NCBI RefSeq assembly: GCF_000003605.2
Contig: NW_003120996.1
Coordinates: forward strand, 3,045 to 13,568
From: Saccoglossus kowalevskii
Lineage: Eukaryota > Hemichordata > Enteropneusta > Harrimaniidae
Reading direction: 5' to 3'
DNA length: 10,524 nucleotides
Each line of letters begins with the position of its first letter. Positions within the stretch are counted from its first letter, which is position 1. Both the position numbers and the translations under genes were made by a program. This document shows positions 1-10,524 of this stretch, in pieces. The notes beneath the pieces were generated by a model. It saw nothing but the letters and a program-made list of their open reading frames with translations, made no database searches and was not told the origin of the DNA.

Positions 1-429
1 TCAGTGGAAGTTTTTAGTTGTCAGTACAAAACTAGATTATGGGAAATCACTTTATGATGAGTTGTACCCACAAAGAGTACATATTTATTCACCTGTTTGC
101 AGATGTTCCTTGTACTACTTTATAATCAAATAACGGGGACTGTGACATTTCATGTCTTGTTTTAGGTTAAAATCTGTACATATTAATTCTCTAATTAGCA
201 TAATAATTAATAATTATTATATAAATATAATTATTTTTTGGGTTCTAATCACATTTCAATGAAACTTGGTACATTGTGCAGACCTTTAGTTTTACACTTA
301 AATCTGTTCATATTAGTTACCTTATTTGCATAATTAGTTTTCAGCTATTCCATCAATATCTCAAGTATAAGTAATTTTGAATTAATTTTTAATGTGTCTC
401 CAAAACTCTCAGCACACAGGAGTTCTTTC

Positions 430-790
430 TAAGCTTTCTTTGATCTTGTTAGCTGTTGACTTTGTTCGTAGTTATCAGGCATCCGCTATCCTTGTCTCCT
501 TTTTCAACTGCTTCTTGAAAACTATGAGTGTGATTTCTTTGATACTTGGTGTATATGTACCTCACATAGAACTCTCTTAGGTTTGTTCATTTCGTGATGA
601 TATATTTAATTTTCTCATTTTGGTAAATATTTTTGTCATTTTTAGTAAAAAGTGATATTTTAAACTTCTTCTTAAAAACAGCAAGTCTGATTGTTTTGAT
701 ATTACACATATACATACTACAGGTGGACCTCTCAGATTTGTTCATTTCATCATGAAATCTACAATTCCCTAATTTTGATGAATATTTTCT
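430..790 (+). repeat. Diverged ~155-bp repeat, two units
   Basis: 'gtttgttcatttcgtgatga' (581) and 'atttgttcatttcatcatga' (736) lie 155 bases apart. Both follow a ctct(t/c)ag phrase, and the first continues into 'ggtaaatatttttgtcattt', as in the array at 6780-7262. Orientation is the same. These are older copies of that family. Confidence 0.6.
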
Positions 791-823
791 ATTCCCCGTT
801 CAGGCGCAGCCTGAAAAGGGAAT
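791..823 (+). repeat. Hairpin, dispersed-repeat boundary
   Basis: Outer arms attccc/gggaat and inner arms ttcaggc/gcctgaa surround loop gca. It directly follows the ~155-bp repeat units. The shape resembles the hairpins at 3513-3547 and 10311-10342. Confidence 0.65.
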
Positions 824-1167
824 ATCTAATTCGGGTTTTGGCAACTTCAATTTTCCAAAACCCTTAGAATTCGACACGCACACAATTTTCAACAACAACA
901 AATACATTTCAATTAACAACACATACACATAATATTAGGCAACTATAAAAATTCACAACATTGACTTTCCGTTTAATTATTACTTGCTCGGAAAACACTG
1001 CTTTTTATTTACAACAGTTTATTAACAGATGTTACTGTATGTACAGTGAATACATTTTAAATAATAAATCACACTGTGTTACTAACAAATCTACATTAAC
1101 AAATACCATGAGATGTATGTTTAGTATGGAATTATGTTTCTAACAGAGAAATGTATTTTATACTCAG

Positions 1168-9486
<8,319 letters not shown>

Positions 9487-9496
9487 TTTGATCGTA

Positions 9497-9502
9497 AATA
9501 AA
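9497..9502 (+). promoter_or_regulatory. polyadenylation signal AATAAA
   Basis: A perfect aataaa starts 11 bases after the stop codon, with GT-rich sequence (ctgtgtttgctcatggtg) just downstream. If used, the 3' untranslated region would be only some 25-45 bases. The next similar hexamer I noticed is attaaa at 9842-9847, which could serve a longer form. Confidence 0.7.
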
Positions 9503-9934
9503 CTGTGTTTGCTCATGGTGAACATTATTAGTATTACATTAGTATTACAAATTACAAGGACTTGTAATTTCATCTCTGTGCATTTGTCTGTGTATGCTGA
9601 ACTAATCTTCACATATGCTGATTCAACATGGCTAACCCATTTCAATATAGTTTAAAGAGTGGCAACTACGTCACTTGACTTGTGCTTTCATGATTTCACT
9701 GGCAGCCATATTTTGTTTATTTTCTGACACAAAGATATGGTGGTTTATGTGCATGCCAGTTTTGTTTAAACATGTTCCCAAAGCCAGCAAATACAAATGA
9801 GAACCTATGATGACATAATCACGTCTTTAAACTTTGTTTTAATTAAACGACAACCATTGTCAAATACATCACCAAATGTTTCTGTGATACTTATTACCGA
9901 GCCTTGAACTGTTCACCTTTCAATGCAACTTTTT

Positions 9935-10310
9935 TTAGTCCTGTGTGCGAAGCAGTTAGTGTGTCTGTATGTCCTGTTCCACATGTTGGTTTTTGATGAA
10001 ACTTGATGCATAGATGCTCTATTTTGTTTTTTACAAACCATTCATGACAATTGGCACATTTTTAGCTCTTTCACTGAGATCTAAAAAACTACTAATTGGA
10101 TTTTGATGAAACTTGGTACACAGATGCTTTCAGACTGTGAAGACCTGATTAGTTTTGGGTAAAAATCTGTGCATACTACCTAATTTGCATAGTGATTAGT
10201 CAATTCTCGGCTTTTCCACTGATATCACAAGTACTGGTAATAATCATCACATTACAATGAAACTTGATATCAATGTATATTAATTACCAAGTTGCATAAT
10301 TAGTATTTTT
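9935..10310 (+). repeat. Dispersed-repeat modules with 'gatgaaacttgg' core
   Basis: 'gatgaaacttgatgcataga' (10006), 'gatgaaacttggtacacaga' (10104) and 'caatgaaacttgatatcaat' (10256) recur with 'ttgcata..tagt' and 'ccactgatatcacaagtact' phrases. The same phrases in the same orientation occur at about 255-370 (caatgaaacttggtacattg, ccatcaatatctcaagtata). A remnant hairpin start (tagtcctgtgtgcgaagcag) lies near 9937. Confidence 0.65.
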
Positions 10311-10342
10311 GACTCCCATGTGCGAAGCACAAAATGGGAGTC
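10311..10342 (+). repeat. Perfect two-part hairpin of a dispersed repeat
   Basis: Outer arms gactcccat/atgggagtc (9 bp) and inner arms gtgc/gcac surround loop gaa, with an aaa bulge on the 3' side. It is followed by tttgcagttagtgtgtctgt and a GT run. The partial copy near 9937 has the 5' arm and loop but lacks the 3' arm. Confidence 0.8.
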
Positions 10343-10352
10343 TTTGCAGTTA

Positions 10353-10414
10353 GTGTGTCTGTATGTGTGTGTGTATGTGTGTATGTGTGTATGTGTGTGT
10401 GTGTGTATGTGTGT
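10353..10414 (+). repeat. GT/GTAT microsatellite
   Basis: Imperfect gtgtgtatgt run of about 60 bases, sitting inside the dispersed repeat after the hairpin. Confidence 0.9.
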
Positions 10415-10524
10415 CCGACTGTTCCACTGCTATCTCAAGAACCATACATCGGTTTTTCATGAAACTTGGTGCATAGATGCTCTGGGCCAATGCGCAGATT
10501 TGATTAGGTTTTGGTAAAAATCCA
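10415..10524 (+). repeat. Another 'catgaaacttgg' module, cut by the window end
   Basis: 'ccactgctatctcaagaacc', 'catgaaacttggtgcataga' and 'gattaggttttggtaaaaat' match the module order at 10104-10170. It runs off the window. Confidence 0.65.

Larger units (their letters stand above)
1..1167 (+). other. Partial upstream intron of POLR3B, with diverged dispersed repeats
   Basis: No exon was recognised here. The missing upstream coding segment (expected to resemble the RPC2 stretch before GEKV) is not present in any frame I could read. The stretch is AT-rich. About 120-400 holds two diverged copies of an 'aaatctgt.catatta..ttgcata' module roughly 130 bases apart. About 430-790 holds two copies of a ~155-bp module, and 791-823 is a hairpin. 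From 824 to 1150 I see nothing recognisable beyond CA/AT-rich low complexity. Confidence 0.7.
9487..10524 (+). other. 3' flank of POLR3B, no gene seen
   Basis: From 9503 to about 9930 the sequence is AT-rich, and I recognise no gene or repeat. From about 9935 to the end it is made of dispersed-repeat modules. Confidence 0.75.

Noticed and set aside
10320-10517. 65-codon open frame rich in Cys and Val
   Set aside because: It is the translation of a GT microsatellite within a dispersed repeat.

Overview
The window is animal nuclear DNA. It carries the 3' part of one split gene on the + strand, and I find no other gene. Eight exons with GT..AG borders join in one reading frame to give the last 313 residues and the stop codon of the second-largest subunit of RNA polymerase III (RPC2, gene POLR3B). 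The protein is very close to the vertebrate one, but the introns are short, AT-rich and full of tandem and dispersed repeats. That style, and repeats built round the phrases 'gaaacttggtac' and 'aaaatggcc', suggest a marine invertebrate, most likely a mollusc. The species cannot be fixed from this window.

Layout: 1-1167 is the 3' part of an upstream intron holding diverged dispersed repeats. Exon A (1168-1276) is followed by an intron almost filled by a 30-bp minisatellite (about 1370-2704). Exon B (2745-2888) is followed by ten 38-bp repeats and then dispersed repeats. Exon C (4395-4461) and exon D (4668-4773) are split by a 206-bp intron. Exon D is followed by about 23 repeats of 31 bp. Exons E (6125-6221), F (7628-7765) and G (8579-8728) follow. 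Between E and F lies a three-unit array of a ~150-bp repeat. Exon G is followed by eleven 53-bp repeats. Exon H (9357-9486) ends the protein, with a polyadenylation signal 11 bases after the stop. From 9487 to the end I see no gene, only a hairpin-containing dispersed repeat and a GT microsatellite.

The most striking signal is that three of the seven complete introns (after exons B, D and G) start with a tandem array whose unit is a copy of the preceding exon's 3' end plus its own 5' splice site. The arrays have unrelated sequences and different unit lengths (38, 31, 53 bp), so the same kind of event happened separately at three exon-intron borders of one gene. A fourth border (after exon A) shows a weak, degenerate version. 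Each array places from a few to ten extra GT donor sites behind the real one. Use of an extra donor after exon B or G would meet a stop codon at once. After exon D one extra donor would insert exactly 31 residues in frame.
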